A stretch of 33,467 bases of DNA, from positions 1-33,467 of the forward strand of contig CAILIO010000221.1 in NCBI GenBank assembly GCA_903834285.1, written 5' to 3'. Under the pieces are notes generated by a model. It was given only the letters and a program-made list of their open reading frames with translations, ran no database searches and was not told where the DNA came from. Shown here in pieces: positions 32,268-33,467 of the stretch; the first letter of the stretch is position 1; every line of letters starts with the position of its first letter. The stretch comes from an uncultured Sphingomonadales bacterium. GTDB lineage: Bacteria > Pseudomonadota > Alphaproteobacteria > Sphingomonadales > Sphingomonadaceae. The position numbers and the translations under genes are program-made.

Positions 32268-33467
32268 ATGACTGGCATCAGCCAAACGCCGGACTGGGCC
32301 CAAGCCCTCCACCGCGCCCGAACCGAAGCACCGTTCCTGTGCCGCAGCCTCGAACGCCTGCCCGATCTCGAGGCGCTGCTGCGAGCTGGCCGCATCGAAG
32401 AGGCGCTCACCGCCGCCCGCCACGCGGGAGCGGACGAGCCCGATACCGGCGTTGCCCTGCGCCGTGAGCGACTCGCGCTGGCCGCGGCGCTCGCCATCGG
32501 CGATCTGGCCGGCGCACTGCCGCTCGCCCGCGTCATGACAGAGCTCTCCGCCTTCGCCGACCGCGCGCTCGATGCCGCGATCATCGCAGCAATCCGGCGC
32601 CGCGTGCCCGATGCCGAGCCGCAGGGCTTCTCGGCCATAGCGTTGGGCAAGCAAGGCGCGGGCGAGCTCAATTACTCTTCCGACATCGACCCGATCCTGC
32701 TCTACGATCCGGATCTCCTGCCCCGCCGCGAGCGCGACGATCCCGCCGAAGCTGCCCAGCGTATCGCGCGCACCGTGGTCGAACTCTTGAGTGCGGTCAC
32801 CGCCGATGGGTATGTGTTTCGGGTCGACTTGCGTCTGCGCCCTGCTGCCGAAGTCACACCCCTCGCGTTGTCCTTTGTGGCCGCCATCACGCATTACGAA
32901 TCAAGCGCGCTGGCATGGGAGCGGGCCGCCTTCATTCGGGCCCGCCCGGCAGCCGGCGACCTGGCGGCAGGACAGTCTTTCCTCGATGCGATCCGCCCCT
33001 TCGTCTGGCGCCGCAGCCTCGATTTCGGCGCGATTGTCGAGATCGGCCGCCTCACCACCCGCATCCGCGATCATTACGCCGGCGGCCAGGCGGTCGGCGC
33101 GGGCTATGACCTGAAGCGCGGGCGCGGCGGTATTCGCGAGGTCGAATTCTTCGCCCAGACACACCAGCTGATCCATGGCGGCCGCAATTCCGCGCTGCGC
33201 CAGCGCGGCACCCGCGCCGCGCTCGATACGTTGGCCACGGCGGGGATCATCGCGGCGGAAGATGCCGCGCTGCTGGGCAATAGCTACGACCGGCTGCGCA
33301 CGCTCGAACACCGCCTGCAAATGATCGCCGATCAGCAGACTCACAGCCTGCCAACCGATCCCGCGCAGCTCGATGCCGTGGCCCGGCTGGACGGCTTGCC
33401 CTCGGGCGCGGCACTGGTGGAGGAGCTGGCGCAAATTTCGGACGCAGTTGGCCGCCGGTTTGACGGG
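32268..33467 (+). CDS. glnE: Glutamine synthetase adenylyltransferase GlnE, N-terminal part
   Basis: GlnE adds and removes AMP on glutamine synthetase to match nitrogen supply. The frame runs open for 400 codons to the window edge, so only the N-terminal part (usually about 900-950 residues in total) is present. The first nucleotidyltransferase domain carries GKQGAGELNYSSDIDPILLY (about residues 126-145) with the metal-binding Asp pair DID, and downstream FRVDLRLRPAAEVTPLAL, YESSALAWERAAFIRARP, KRGRGGIREVEFFAQTHQLI. The start may be ATG 32268 (MTGISQTPDWAQAL) or ATG 32241, nine codons earlier; CAGGA is close to the former. It is divergent from the M28 gene across 128 bp. Confidence 0.95.
   Translation, partial: MTGISQTPDWAQALHRARTEAPFLCRSLERLPDLEALLRAGRIEEALTAARHAGADEPDTGVALRRERLALAAALAIGDLAGALPLARVMTELSAFADRALDAAIIAAIRRRVPDAEPQGFSAIALGKQGAGELNYSSDIDPILLYDPDLLPRRERDDPAEAAQRIARTVVELLSAVTADGYVFRVDLRLRPAAEVTPLALSFVAAITHYESSALAWERAAFIRARPAAGDLAAGQSFLDAIRPFVWRRSLDFGAIVEIGRLTTRIRDHYAGGQAVGAGYDLKRGRGGIREVEFFAQTHQLIHGGRNSALRQRGTRAALDTLATAGIIAAEDAALLGNSYDRLRTLEHRLQMIADQQTHSLPTDPAQLDAVARLDGLPSGAALVEELAQISDAVGRRFDG

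Overview
The window looks like chromosomal DNA from a GC-rich alphaproteobacterium of the order Sphingomonadales; Novosphingobium or a close relative is my best guess. The evidence is the style of the protein sequences and the gene neighbourhoods: a DUF6127 protein inside a gene transfer agent cluster, an OmpA protein with a long proline linker, a Gly-rich double cold-shock protein, argD-argF-hslO in one block, and a GlnE with a GELNYSSDIDPI motif. No database search was possible, so the genus is inference.

Positions 29-14274 hold a near-complete gene transfer agent (GTA) structural cluster of the Rhodobacter RcGTA type, all on the + strand. In order it encodes a putative small terminase, large terminase, portal, DUF6127 membrane protein, prohead protease, HK97-fold capsid, head-tail connector, a 49-residue protein of unknown role, DUF3168 tail terminator, tail tube, two tail assembly chaperones, a very short tape measure, a DUF2460 distal tail protein with a large N-terminal extension, DUF2163 hub, NlpC/P60-like peptidase, a shortened gp15-like tail-tip protein and a DUF2793 protein. 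No integrase, repressor, replication or lysis gene is seen, which fits a GTA better than a prophage. Many junctions are 4-bp ATGA/GTGA overlaps. Capsid, connector, tail tube, distal tail, tail tip and DUF2793 instead start after short gaps. Two strong tandem hairpins follow the capsid gene.

Positions 14467-15573 encode an OmpA-family outer-membrane protein closed by a textbook intrinsic terminator. From 15730 to 22552 the genes lie on the - strand: an MFS transporter overlapping queC (7-deazaguanine pathway), a small exported DUF3617-like protein with its own promoter, the argD-argF-hslO block (arginine synthesis plus the redox chaperone Hsp33), and a two-domain cold-shock protein with an RGG-like N-terminal repeat.

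Positions 22808-25503 (+) encode a TerC membrane protein, followed by three tightly linked genes: a DUF442/TIGR01244 sulfur-transferase or phosphatase-like protein, an unknown one-TM protein and a sterol-desaturase-family di-iron hydroxylase. The last overlaps the 3' end of the opposite-strand block by 60 bp.

Positions 25444-32139 (-) may form one transcription unit: M28 metallopeptidase, agmatine deiminase, wecB, wecC (GlcNAc to ManNAc to ManNAcA as UDP-sugars) and a probable beta-helix lipoprotein. The window ends in the first 400 codons of glnE (+), which controls glutamine synthetase by adenylylation. No rRNA, tRNA, CRISPR array, IS element or attachment site was seen. No gene-free stretch exceeds 300 bases; the largest is 22553-22807.

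The most interesting signals are in the GTA tail module: the distal tail protein carries an extra domain of about 575 residues that may be a glycosidase, and a well-placed internal ribosome binding site could also produce the classical short form.
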